Shown piece by piece: positions 10,376-20,459 of a DNA stretch of 46,718 nt (position 1 is the first letter of the stretch; every line of letters starts with the position of its first letter). Under the pieces are notes generated by a model, which worked only from the letters and a program-made list of their open reading frames with translations, ran no database searches and had not been told where the DNA came from. The stretch lies in NCBI GenBank assembly GCA_003427395.1, contig BFEA01000008.1, positions 5,462,723 to 5,509,440 on the forward strand, read 5' to 3'. The DNA comes from Chara braunii (lineage: Eukaryota > Streptophyta > Charophyceae > Charales > Characeae). The position numbers were made by a program, and so were the translations under genes.

Positions 10376-11556
10376 CAAAAAACTATTGACTAAGAGCGTA
10401 AGCACGTGAAGTAGAAGAAGAAATAAGATGAGCGAAGAAAAGAAAAATGAAAGGACAGACAGGCAAAGAGACAGACAAACCAGAATGACACAAAACAGTG
10501 TTCTCTTATTCTTTGTTTCACAGTATTATTATTTCTTTCAGTGTTAAAAAAAAAATTAAAAAAAATACATTGAATCAAAGGATAAAAGTAAAAAACAAAG
10601 ACACATTGAAATCATTCAGTTTCTCAGTCTGCTTAACGCCTCCTCCACTATGCCTCTTAACGTATAAGGCTCACCACGTTGATGAAGTTGAGCGCGAGCT
10701 GCCCCCATCCCCGCATGCCATAACAACCCACTTGCACGCTATGGGAAAGAGGCAGAGTGAAGGAAGAGGTGTTAAACACAAGAAAGAGAGGAGCAGAAAA
10801 GGAAAACTGATAGGCAGAGGGAGAAAAAACAAAAAAAAGTGACCCAAACATCGTCTTTCTTTCACTGCATTCTTCTTTCTTTCACAGTTTTGCTGTTTTG
10901 TGAAGAGTCTACTACGTTCGCTTTTCAGTGCACCTGCACTTCCTTCTTCATTTCTCATCTTCATTTTTGCCCTTCAGACTTTTCTTTTGAGGGTGTTAGG
11001 GTGCAGGGTACAAACAAAGTAAGATGACACAAACTTATGTTATTCTTTTACTGCATTCTTCACAGTTTTGCAGTTCTAGTGAAGGGTTCCCCACCTTTGC
11101 TCATTCTTGTACACTCTTTTCAGCGCACCTGCACATTTTTGTGAGGGTGCAAGGTACGTCTAAGTAAGACCCTCACGACAGATAGGAAAACTGTCATAAG
11201 GATGCGGGCGATGGTAGCAGCCCTCCCGTTGATCTACAGGACGAAAACCGTCATAGCAGGAGCCAGGGCGGCTAGTATTAACCATACCTCTAAAACATGC
11301 ACGATAGAGGGCATGCCGGTTGCAGGCCATGACGATTGTGGGGCGTTCACCATCACAGTTAAGTGCACATTCACTATAGCGCCCGCAGGCACATACGGGA
11401 CGTACTGCATCTGGATGTAGAGGATGTTCACAATCCGGATACAGGTGGCATCCCTGCCGACAGCGGGCTCGAAAAATTATACAGTTGTAGTGATGTCGAC
11501 AAAGTCGATGCTTTCCACAACCAAGTGTAACTGTGTCAGTGATCTCATATATATAT
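10374..11556 (-). pseudogene. Tandem copy A: duplicated 3' part of the Josephin/RING gene and its downstream sequence
   Basis: This block matches 11567-12775 with an offset of about 1,185 bases. On the minus strand its right part (about 11556 to 11160) encodes the end of the first RING-like domain and the second one. It lacks the Josephin-like domain and linker. Several metal-ligand positions present in copy B are changed here (Cys to Arg, Phe or Tyr), so it is a degenerate fragment. The left part corresponds to the 3' flank of the gene, with a CTATTGACTAAGAGCGTAAG phrase near its end. Both copies begin on the left with a (TA)n tract followed by TTGTCA. Copy A is valuable because it shows the gene sequence without the adapter insertion at 12525. 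Confidence 0.75.
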
Positions 11557-12338
11557 ATATTGTCACAGAACTATTGACTAAGAGCGTAAGCACGTGAAGT
11601 AGAAGAAGAAATAATATGAGCGAAGAAAAGAAAAATGAAAGGACAGACAGGCAAAGAGACAAACAAACCAGAATGACACAAAACAGTGTCCTCTTACTCT
11701 TTGTTTCACTATTATTATTTCTTTCAATGTTTTACAAAAAAAATTTACACTGAATTAAAGGATAGAAATAAAAAACAAAGACACATTGAAATCATTCAGT
11801 TTCTCAGACTTCTTAACGCCTCCTCCACTATGCCTGTAACGTACAAGACTCGCCACGTTGATGAAGTTGAGCGCGAGCTGCCCCCATCCCCGCATGCCAT
11901 AACAGCCCACTTGCACGCTATGGGAAAGAGGCAGAGTGAAGGAAGAGGTGTTAAACACAAGGAAGAGAGGAGTAGAAAAGGAAAACCGATAGCCAAAGGG
12001 AAAAAAAACAAAAAAAGTGACCCAAACATGTTCTTTCTTTCACTGCATTCTTCTTTCTTTCACAGTTTTGCAGTTTTGGTGAAGAGTTTACCACGTTCAC
12101 TTTTCAGCGCACCTGCACTTCCTTCTTCATTTCTCATCTTCATTTTCACCCTTTGGACTTTTCTTTTGAGGGTGTTAGGGTGCAGGGTACAAACAAAGTA
12201 AGATGACACAAACTTATGTTCTTCTTTTACTGCATTCTTCGCAGTTTTGCAGCTTTAGTGAAGGGTTCCCCACCTTTGCACATTCTTGTACACTCTTTTC
12301 AGCGCATCTTCACATTTTTGTTAGGGTGCAAGGTACGT
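11556..12338 (-). repeat. Tandem copy B, 3' flank of the Josephin/RING gene
   Basis: This is the second copy of the non-coding part of the 1.2-kb duplication, directly downstream (minus strand) of the intact gene's stop codon. It includes the shared phrases ACTATTGACTAAGAGCGTAA at about 11570 and GGCAGAGTGAAGGAAGAGGT at about 11930. Open frames through it on either strand are low-complexity and paralleled in copy A, and are not proposed as genes. Confidence 0.7.
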
Positions 12339-13860
12339 CTAAGTAAGACCCTCACGACAGATAGGACAACTGTCATAAGGATGCGGGCGATGGTAGCAGC
12401 CCTCCCGCTGATCTACAGGACGAAAACCATTCAGGTAAGCAACTTCGTCACAGTAGGAGCCAGGGCGGCTAGCATTAACCATACCTCTGAAGCATGCACG
12501 ACAGAGGGCATGCCGGTTGCAGGCCTGTCTCTTATACACATCTAGATGTGTATAAGAGACAGATTGTGGGGCGTTCACCATCACAGTTAAGTGCACATTC
12601 ACTATAGCGCCCGCAGGCACAGATGGGACATACTGCATCTGGATGTAGAGGATGTTCACAATCCGGATACAGGTGGCATCCCTGCCGACAGCGGGCCCGA
12701 AAAATTATACGGTTATAGTGATGTCGACAAAGTCGATGCTTTCCACAACCAAGTGTAACTATGTCAGTGATTTCACAAAGGAGGTCACAAGGTGTTAGTG
12801 CAGCGTGTGGGGGAATGAAGACTAAAGCAGGCACGGTGACAAACATGGAGGTAGGCACGGAGGCAGACACAGAAACGGGCATGGAGACAGGTGTGGAGGC
12901 AGGCACAGAGACAGGTGCAGAGGCGGGGACGAAAGTACACGTAGTACCTACAAAGTCAGTAATCTGAAAGGAGACATACACAGAAACAGGCACAGAGACA
13001 GGTACGGAGGCAGGCACAGAGATAGGCGTAGAGGCGGGCATGGAAGTACACGAGGTACCCATAGGGTCAATGACCTGGAACAATTGCAGGTTAGGGTAAT
13101 TACGTACGAGATCACAGATGGCAGTAATAGTTTGCACCATAGCACTGCCATTCCATAATTCCCAAGAACCAGCGGCACAGACAAGAGCGGTGTAGTGGCC
13201 AGGAGTATGTAGAATATAGGCACAAACGTGCGAACAGTGGTGCGGGTCGCCACCCGAAGGGGCACGCTGCATATCAAGCCGGCACCTTATCAAAGCAGTC
13301 TCCAAAATAGAGACATTGAATCCCCCATGTCGAGTGTAATTACTATCCTGTGGGGGATGCAGAGCCGGGTTATCGCCATATAACTCACATTCCTGAGCAT
13401 CAAGATCAGAAGCAATGGCCAAGAAATCAGAGTGAGTATATGGTTCCCGACGATAGGCTTGCAGGCAGATGTTAGTAGCAGCGAGACCACACAAATTCGG
13501 TGGAGGCCAGTCAGGCGGATTTTCTACAGAATCTTCTACAGTCCCCTTGCCAAGTTCATCCTCGGATAGGCCCTCGCCATCATCCCTCCTGTTTTGTGTT
13601 TGCCGCGTTGCAGCAAGGTCTGCAGTCGAAGAGCGTTGCAGGCGTGGTAAGGATGCTTGGGGCGGCAAAAGACGAGGACGGGATGTTGGGGAGGGCCGTG
13701 GTGGGGAGAATGAACGGGTTCTTCTTTGTCCGAGAACAAAGATGGAGGAAAGGGGAGTAAGTTGAGGTTGGGAAGTAGGTCGAAGTCGGCGTCTAGGACA
13801 ACGAAGTAGGCTTGCAGGGGTAGAACATGATGACGGAGTATTGTGTAGCACACCGAACAT
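12339..13860 (-). CDS. Josephin-like cysteine protease domain fused to two RING-like zinc domains (interrupted by adapter)
   Basis: Family knowledge: Josephin domains are papain-like deubiquitinases (ataxin-3 type); RING domains recruit ubiquitin-charged E2 enzymes. In order on the minus strand: a Pro/Arg/Ser-rich N-terminus; a Josephin-like domain at about 13500-13070 with a nucleophile-type Cys in NLCGLAATNICLQ (codon 13489-13491), a SDFLAIASDLDAQE helix, a GGFNVSILETAL segment, a candidate catalytic His in PGHYTALV (13195-13197) and Asn in ELWNGS; a Pro/Val/Ser repeat linker; a first RING-like domain (12789-12613) with CGKHRLCRHH and CPIC; a second (12612-12345) with CNRHALCRACF and CPIC. 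An adapter insertion at 12525-12562 shifts the frame; copy A shows the natural sequence is continuous there. The start at 13860 is the first ATG downstream of a poly-Phe low-complexity frame and is uncertain. The Josephin assignment is by motif order only and needs structural confirmation. Confidence 0.65.
12525..12562. other. Sequencing artefact: back-to-back Nextera mosaic ends
   Basis: CTGTCTCTTATACACATCT is followed directly by AGATGTGTATAAGAGACAG, the two 19-base Tn5 mosaic ends used in Nextera mate-pair libraries. Comparison with copy A near 11330 shows that 38 bases replace about 7 natural bases. The insertion breaks the reading frame of the Josephin/RING gene and creates spurious peptides such as SYTHLDVYKRQ. 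Confidence 0.97.
12830..13080 (-). repeat. In-gene minisatellite and 114-bp internal duplication
   Basis: Repeats of GGCACAGAGACAGG-type 12-18-mers encode a linker rich in PVSVPAS. The larger segment beginning FQVIDPMGTSC is duplicated as FQITDFVGTTC about 114 bases on, keeping the frame. Length variation between alleles or copies is expected. Confidence 0.75.
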
Positions 13861-14180
13861 GTTCGGAGCTTTTTTGAATGTCCGAACATGTTCGGGTGTT
13901 CGGCCGAACGCCACCCGAACGTGTTCGGCCGAACATATTAAAAAAAAAAAAAAAAAAAAACTTTTTTTTTGGTTTTTGATTTTTAACTCGAGTTTGGTTA
14001 CGAATTTGACCATACCTCCAAGTTGTTTGTATTATTATTTTACATAACATATATTGTTTTCAGATTTTTTGGAGAACTTTTTTTTTTTTTTTTTTTTAAT
14101 TTTTATGTTTGCGTTCGGAGAGTTTCGGCGCTAGTTCATGTTCGGTCCCGAACGTTCGGGTTTGGCCACCGAACCCGAAC
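13853..14180. promoter_or_regulatory. Cluster of palindromic CCGAAC/GTTCGG sites upstream of the Josephin/RING gene
   Basis: There are nine CCGAAC or GTTCGG half-sites between 13853 and 13934 and about six more between 14113 and 14172, several as perfect 14-base palindromes CCGAACATGTTCGG. The two clusters flank an AT-rich stretch with poly-A at 13940-13960 and poly-T at 14080-14098. Such spacing suits binding sites of a dimeric protein, either a transcription factor or a transposase at subterminal repeats. The candidate start codon of the minus-strand gene lies inside one palindrome. Confidence 0.55.
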
Positions 14181-14198
14181 ACGATGCTACATAGTATA

Positions 14199-14250
14199 TA
14201 TATATATATCGTCAAATGGAACTGCCCGGTAAACCGTAGGCAGAGAGGGA
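14199..14250 (-). repeat. Dispersed repeat, inverted partner of 52-97
   Basis: The reverse complement of GGAACTGCCCGGTAAACCGT and the following AGGCAGAGAG matches the window start. A (TA)n tract at 14190-14208 precedes it, like the TA tracts bounding the duplicated blocks at 10372 and 11560. Confidence 0.6.
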
Positions 14251-14930
14251 GAAGAATATAGGGTTATAAATACGTGACGATCACTTCTCACAATCACAGT
14301 GAGACTCCTCTTAACCATATATATGTACGTGATCGCAGGTAGTCAAATCCAACGTCCGAACCACCAAGCATACCTGCAATCACATCAAAGATTCAACCAA
14401 AGGTCCATGCACTACGCGGCGTCAAATTCAACCATTCTCTGTGCTCACACCCCTCACTTTAGCTATACAAACCGCAACCTTAGCGCACCCTTCCAACAAT
14501 AAAATACTCAGTACCTTTGTTAAATGGCGATTGAATAAAGTCCGGGTAAAAACACAATGAAACAATTCACACCCCAGGGCTAAAGCCTTTAGGTTGAATG
14601 GCAAAAGTGGATTGGAGTTGAATCGTAAACCGACTAATCGACAACCGGTCTGTTATTAGTAATAACAAAAGATGATCTTTGTAGGATCAAGCTGAATCTA
14701 ACCCAAATCCTGTGAAACAAACGACCAAGAGGACCTGTAACACAAGACAAGCCAATCCTCAAGCTAAACCTATAAGTCCATGGAGAATAACCTCCATATC
14801 ACGATCTCACTGAAACATCGTTCTTAATTAACTAAGTTTAAATCTATTCCTAAGCAGATACCTAAAAAAAAGGTAGATCCTGCCCGGATCTCCTCTATAC
14901 AGAGTGATTTCCAAAATCGCCACCTGTCAG
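14250..14930. other. AT-rich DNA without recognised features
   Basis: Short open frames only, none with a recognisable domain. Base composition is like the tandem repeats that follow. Confidence 0.3.
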
Positions 14931-15540
14931 AATATAACCTATCTCCTTTAAACTAGGAAAATTTTAGCAGCGGTTCCCATAGGAAAAATGTTTTTTCAGA
15001 ATTTATAATAGCTCGAATATAAAGACTGAAATATTCTCAACTCTTGGAAAGTTAAATTTTGTCTAACTTCCTGAATTAGTAAAATTCGGGCAGCACTCCT
15101 TTTAGAAACGGAGACTTCCCAGATTTATACTAAGTCAGATGCGAACTCAAAACAAAACTTGAGTTCAACTAAGACAATATTTAACTAACTCCTTAGATCT
15201 GTAAAAATTTGGGCAGCACTCCCTTTACAAAAAGATACTTCCCATATTCATACAAAGCTAACTTCAAAACCTTAAATAATTTTGACTTCTCAAGGTCCAA
15301 TTTTGTCTAACTCCTTGATTTAGTGAAAATTTGGGCAGCACTCCCTTTAGAAAAGGAGACTTTCCAGAGTTTTACTAAGCCATATATAAAAGTTAGACAA
15401 GCTGAACTTTGAAAAGACAAAATTTAAGCAACTCCTTGGTTTTGTAGAAATTTCGGCAGCGCTTCCCAAAGAGAAAGTGACTTACCAAGATTTATACAAG
15501 ACCAAGTATAATAAATGATCCCAGGAAATGCAGAAATCGA
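14930..15540 (+). repeat. Tandem repeat, unit about 122 bp, five copies
   Basis: The phrase GGGCAGCACTCCCTTTAG, or a close variant, begins at about 14966, 15088, 15211, 15333 and 15453, spacings of 122, 123, 122 and 120. Each unit also has AACTCCTTGATTTAGT before it and GACTTCCCAGATTTATAC after it. Copies are diverged at perhaps one base in five. No coding frame is conserved across units. Confidence 0.85.
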
Positions 15541-15799
15541 CCTAAGTAAAATAAACTTAGCTCAGAAAATGCAAGAATTGAAACTAACTCCTATGACTCT
15601 AGCACGTGGCGAGCATCTAAAGAAACTACCTATCAAACTGAACCTCAGACTAAGTACTAATCTCTCTTAGTCACAAGCAAGGCCAAACCACAAAGGTAAG
15701 TACGCTCATTAACCCAAAGTCAACCTTATCAAACAATAGTTCATAGTCTTTCAATGATTTATCCTTTTATACCCAGCTTACATAAGGCATAAAGCTAGA

Positions 15800-16525
15800 T
15801 CATCTAAACTTATGGAATAATGTCTAGCTCAACCATTAGATATACACAAACACAAGGCACAACAACTTTTCTCTTCCTTGGGCGTATGACTAGGCCACGT
15901 TAATCGCCCTGAACTGTTTAAGTATCAAAGTTTTATATAATTTTCTGCACTTGGTCTTTTAAGGTAGCATATGACTGAACCGATCATTTTTAGCTCGAGG
16001 TTAAACTTGCCCCTTCTTACCACAAGTTTATTCTTAGCTAATGCTCTCTTCAATTTGTGATAAATTATAGTCAGACTACCTAAAGTTATAGAACAATGTC
16101 TGACTAGCTTGTTCATAGATAAAGTAATAATAAAACATAGATAAGTTAAAACCCTTTTGGTTCCAGCATGTGTGTGACATTGGACCAAGACCACCCAAAT
16201 TTATGGAACATGTTTGGTCCTCTGCCCGATTCATTCTCTTAATAGTAAAGCAGGAAGAGGTTGAGCCACCTAAACTTATGGAACATGCTCAGACCCCCTC
16301 GTTCAAAACCAAAAGAAACCGAGGAAACCCAAAATAAGCAAGGCAACCAAGCCACCCAAACTTATGGGACAATGCTTGGTTTCCCAAAAAAGTCAACCAC
16401 AGGCAGCCCTCGCAAGGCAGAGCAACTTGACCACCCAAACTTATGGAACAAGTCTGGTTCTCCAAGCAACTCAAAATTAAACATAGCACTGGGCCTCCCC
16501 AAACTTATGGAGACTTGCCCAACCT
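15800..16525 (+). repeat. Degenerate tandem repeat, about 64-85 bp spacing, CCACCCAAACTTATGGAACA motif
   Basis: CCACCCAAACTTATGGAACA or near variants recur with TTATGG at about 15809, 16085 (TTATAG), 16201, 16276, 16361, 16441 and 16505. A GTCTGG/GCTTGG phrase usually follows within ten bases. The intervening sequence varies, so this is either an old satellite or a conserved short motif in a drifting unit. The 132-codon frame at 16261-16659 is a by-product. Confidence 0.75.
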
Positions 16526-16739
16526 TTGATGGACCCATTCAAACACAAGCAAAACTGCCTTCCTCCCATCCTTCCCCCAGATGCAATCCCTTTCCACAAT
16601 CTGCTTTCAGTCAAACAACAAAACTGAAACTGACATTGCGCATACCTTCCTTTATTTAAGTCTAGTTTAAGTCCTGAAAGTCGAAACCAAAATCAAAATA
16701 AAGGTGCACACAATATACTCAGTCCAACATAGCAAGAAG

Positions 16740-17200
16740 TACGAATAGGGGTTATAACTGGGTTTATAAAAGAAGGATAGAACCGTAACCTCTTATTTCC
16801 CCGCCTCCAGAACTCCTCCTGAGTTCCGGCAGAGCTCCCGCAATCGGTGGGCTGACTCCCCACAGAGTCTGTTGCGGTCCTACGGTTGCAATCCCGCCTG
16901 CCGCCTTCCTCTTAGAACCACATATTAGACTTGAAGTAAGAAGGGCAGAGTAAGGGGTTTCAGACGCTCAAGATACAAGAGAGGGAGTGACTCAACTCGC
17001 AGGAGGAGCGGGACGACAACGGAGTCAGTAACTTGGGCCATCTCTCGAGATGGTGAGGGTGTGTCCACCACCTCGACCCTAGCAGGAACAACTACTATTC
17101 CTACTGGCCCGACACGTTTGTCGGAGTAGTGCCAAAACTGCTGGCCACGTTGCTACCTACGGGAGCGGAGGATCCCAACGCCTGCCCATCGTAGGCGGGA
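16740..17200. other. Possible pol remnant downstream of gag 2
   Basis: This lies where protease would follow on the minus strand, but no DSG or RT motif can be read. It is treated as degraded element sequence of uncertain identity. Confidence 0.25.
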
Positions 17201-19061
17201 TCTTCTCGGGCACCTTCTTGTTTCGACACTTGAACTGATTATGGCCATATTGGCCACATCGGATACAAGCCTGCCGGGTGTACCGATCTCTCCACACGTC
17301 CAGTTAGACTCGCTTTCTCCCATGGAGGAGTGTTGGGGTCACTTGACTCCTAGACCGGGAACCTCCACGACGTCTACTGGTCGCATTACCTTTCTATACT
17401 GAGGCAGCGACTACTCCACCCCCTGAAGCCTCTACGCTGCCTGCCTCTGAACCCACTCCCGCCTGGAAGTCGTCTTCCAACTGGATGGTAGAACCATCGT
17501 TGTCGACGATCATAACTGGACCCTTCGCCTTCCAGTTGGGAGGCAGTGACTTTTTCCTACCGTCCGTTGTGGGTGTTTGTCCATGCCCTATCTTTGCCTC
17601 CAGGTTCAGGGCCTTCTTGCTGAACGAGGGGAAGTTGTGCATGTTGATGTTGGCCGCACTTGCCAACTGATTCCTAAAGGCATAGGAAAACATCTCAGGA
17701 GGTGAGTAAAACCTGGGGGTCATAGCGCACCCCAGGGACATAGATCAAACGCTGTACTGCGTTTGTGGCCTCTCATACTGACTTGAACTGTCTATGGTTC
17801 AGAGTCAGGATCGCATCAATGGCCTTCTAAGCCTCCTGAGGATCATGCCACCTGTCTTCCACCAACTTCAGGAAGTCATCCAGTTTCTGGTTGGCTGCCC
17901 AAGCGCGGAAGTCGTGACCGTATCCCTGTAGTTGCATTAAACCACTCAACTGTCTTGCTGCACTCCCCTGTAAATAGGAGGCAGCCACAAGCACTTCCTC
18001 GTGCGACAAGGTTAGTTTACACTTGACATAGACCGACACTGACCTCAACCAGGTGTCAAGGTCTTCGCCCCTTTTTTCCCCTGAAAAGGGTTTAGGCGAG
18101 GTGATGGCTATCTTTGGAACCCACGGTGTTTGTCCCACTACCTGTCCCACTCGAGACTGTGGACCTTGGGAAACAGGATGTTGCACAAGCTGCTGCTGGG
18201 GTTGTGTGCCCTATGACTGTGCAGGTTGCGAGACAGCAGGCTGCCCTGTCAAGGGAACCTGCGACAGAGGTTGGGAGTACACTATCTGTACAAGAATCTG
18301 TACACTAGGACCTACTGAGAACCCTCCTGTTAGCGACATTCCTAGGGAAGCGGCTTGGACCGATGTTGGAGAGACATATGGGGATACTCCAGTCACCGGT
18401 GGGACGAAAGGAGGAGGATGTACAACGGGCCAGGCACCGGCCACGAACGACGATGGTGCTGACTGCGCTCGCCCGACTACGGCCAGACTTTGCTGAATGT
18501 CTTGAAGGAGAGTCGTCTGGTGGTCCTGCTTTTTTACTACATCTAGCAGGACGGACCGTAGGGTCCTCACATCGTCATCCATGTTCGTAAAGTCCATCTC
18601 CTGTATCTCGCTAACGTTCGATTGTCTCCGCTGCATCCTGGCTCTTCTTCTAATCATCTTCTCTTCTCTGCCTTGATCTCTCCTAACACCTGTTGTAGCT
18701 GTACCTCGCGAATAGCTGCTCGCTGTATGGCGACCTCCTCGGGAGTCAACACTATTGGCTGGCTTGCCATGACGCCAGTGGACTGACTTAGGGTCTGTGC
18801 GACCGTTGACCCTACAAAACTTGAACCATGAGCCTGAGAGCTCTGCTGCGCAGCAGATGCCATGGCTGCTGAAGTAGCGGCCTCGCTCACGAATGCCCTG
18901 CTTGCCTCTGCGGCCCTAGCCCTCCGCTGTTGGTGTTGTCTCTCCCTCTGCTGGCGGAACAAATATCTGTCGCCCTCTGGCCCTAATGCCAAGTGGGCTA
19001 TCGGGCGTCTTGCCGATCGCAGGATCCTATCGTCCTCTCTAGTGTCCGCCCTGTCGCTCAT
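17200..19061 (-). pseudogene. Decayed gag of LTR retroelement 2
   Basis: Reading leftward from ATG at 19061: an Arg/Ala/Gln-rich N-terminus (19061-18654), a Gln/Val/Pro-rich middle (18657-18211), a gag capsid segment with KPFSGEKRGEDLDTWLRSV and VEDRWHDPQEA (18186-17827), a further gag segment with MFSYAFRNQLASAANI (17741-17394), and a zinc knuckle CIRCGQYGHNQFKC (CX2CX4HX4C) at about 17270-17229. Stops between these segments at about 18200 and 17828, and three more between 17800 and 17690, are TAG or TGA; the clear ones need only one C-to-T change to CAG or CGA. At least two frame changes are also needed. No protease or polymerase motif was found to the left. Confidence 0.75.
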
Positions 19062-19069
19062 AGGCTACA

Positions 19070-20326
19070 ACACTGTACACTGACTGCACTAGGTCACTCT
19101 CGATGTCTACCGCAGCATGATGCAGAGACCGATTTAAAATAAGTTAAATAATTAATTGGTGGCTAAATCAGAGTATATACATTTGGGTCCAACAGGTAAG
19201 TTCAGATTCCTACAAACGAAACTATTTTGACTTTGACTGGTTCACAAACAGAAAGCACAATGAACAGTAAATAGTTCTAACTATGCTGTCTGTCAGATGT
19301 TAATGGATGTACATCTAACTAATCAAAGTAAATATAGAATCATCTGTTGGGTCTGTTTGCAGAATGGAATCTTGCCTGAGCTTATCATCTGAAATCTACA
19401 CCTCCCTCAGTTCTTCCTGAATGTCTCTTGTCGGCAGCGTCCCTGAGCAATCCGGAACAGCGTGTGTGTCTAAAGGTGTGCACACGGCCCACCCTGTGCC
19501 CTGAGTCCTGCTGAGCTGGCCAGCCCTGCACCATATTTATCCTCGTGTGCAGCGAGCCTTACACCGACCAATTGGCTGATCAGGAGGCGTTTTTATGGAC
19601 GGCCCCCGAAGTCCTCAGGAATTATTTAACGTCGCAAACAGAACGACGATCATAGCCAATGGAAGGTCCCCTCCGGTACTTATTTATAGACGTCCGGTAC
19701 TCGTCTTTCCCATAGGGCTGGCCTGCCCCTCAGAACCCCTCTATAGCGCAACGAGCAGACAAAGGACAAAGCAGCAAAGCATGCGTGCTCTACTCCCGGT
19801 GAGTTGGCATGGTGACTGTGACCCAGTGCTTCGTCCAGGGCCCTTCAGATAGCACCGCCCTCTCCTTCCAGATGCTCCACGTGAACACTGACGACTCTCA
19901 AGGTTGAGCGCACCCGACTCCTCACATGAGAGGACTCTCAAGACAGAACACACATCCTCACGGTAAGACGTGTCGAAGAGGGTAGATAAGGTTCGGTGCA
20001 GCGTACCTCAAAATAGCTGCCCCCAACCACAAATATTCTCACCAGATGACCTGATGCCGATTGTGATGACCAATCGCTGTTTCGGTACAACCAGCATTAA
20101 TACTGCCGTTCCACCTCAGCATCAATCGCACATCAGATAGTTCTCATCACACTGCGAACACCCAATATTCCACACATAGCCTTCCTAGCGATCCCCTCTC
20201 CTCCTAAGTCGCCTACTTGCCTTTGCCCTCCTCACTACTCACTCGCTACGGCCGCTTGCTTAGCAGACCACATGCATGTACCGCATAGGCAGAAGACAAG
20301 CGCCAGATGAGCGCAATGTACCACAA
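19070..20326 (-). mobile_element. Untranslated leader of retroelement 2
   Basis: About 1.25 kb between primer-binding site and gag start, comparable in length to the leaders of elements 1 and 3 in this window. It has no recognisable coding frame. Its position and the flanking motifs are the only evidence. Confidence 0.5.
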
Positions 20327-20345
20327 CTTCGATACCAAATTGTAA
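20327..20345 (-). other. Primer-binding site and LTR edge of retroelement 2
   Basis: On the minus strand ...CTTACA is followed by ATTTGGTATCGAAGTTG. TTTGGTATCGAAG is a primer-binding site of the tRNA-Met type, and the LTR would extend rightward from 20341. The remainder of the LTR beyond about 20460 cannot be delimited. Confidence 0.6.
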
Positions 20346-20459
20346 GGAAAATGAGCGATAGCGAACATAAAAAAACAAGCAGCATCAGGGTTTTGCGCTT
20401 GCGCCGACGGTAAGCGCGCTACGGAGCGCAGCACTAATTTTTGCTAGCGGCCGCACCAA

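Noticed and set aside
13853-13934. Bacterial SOS-type box or animal p53-type site
   Set aside because: The palindrome resembles both consensuses, but neither regulator is expected in a plant-lineage nucleus.
14930-15540. CRISPR-like array
   Set aside because: Repeats are 122 bp, contiguous and diverged with no unique spacers; eukaryotic satellite.
16261-16659. 132-codon frame
   Set aside because: Arises from the tandem CCACCCAAACTTATGG repeats.
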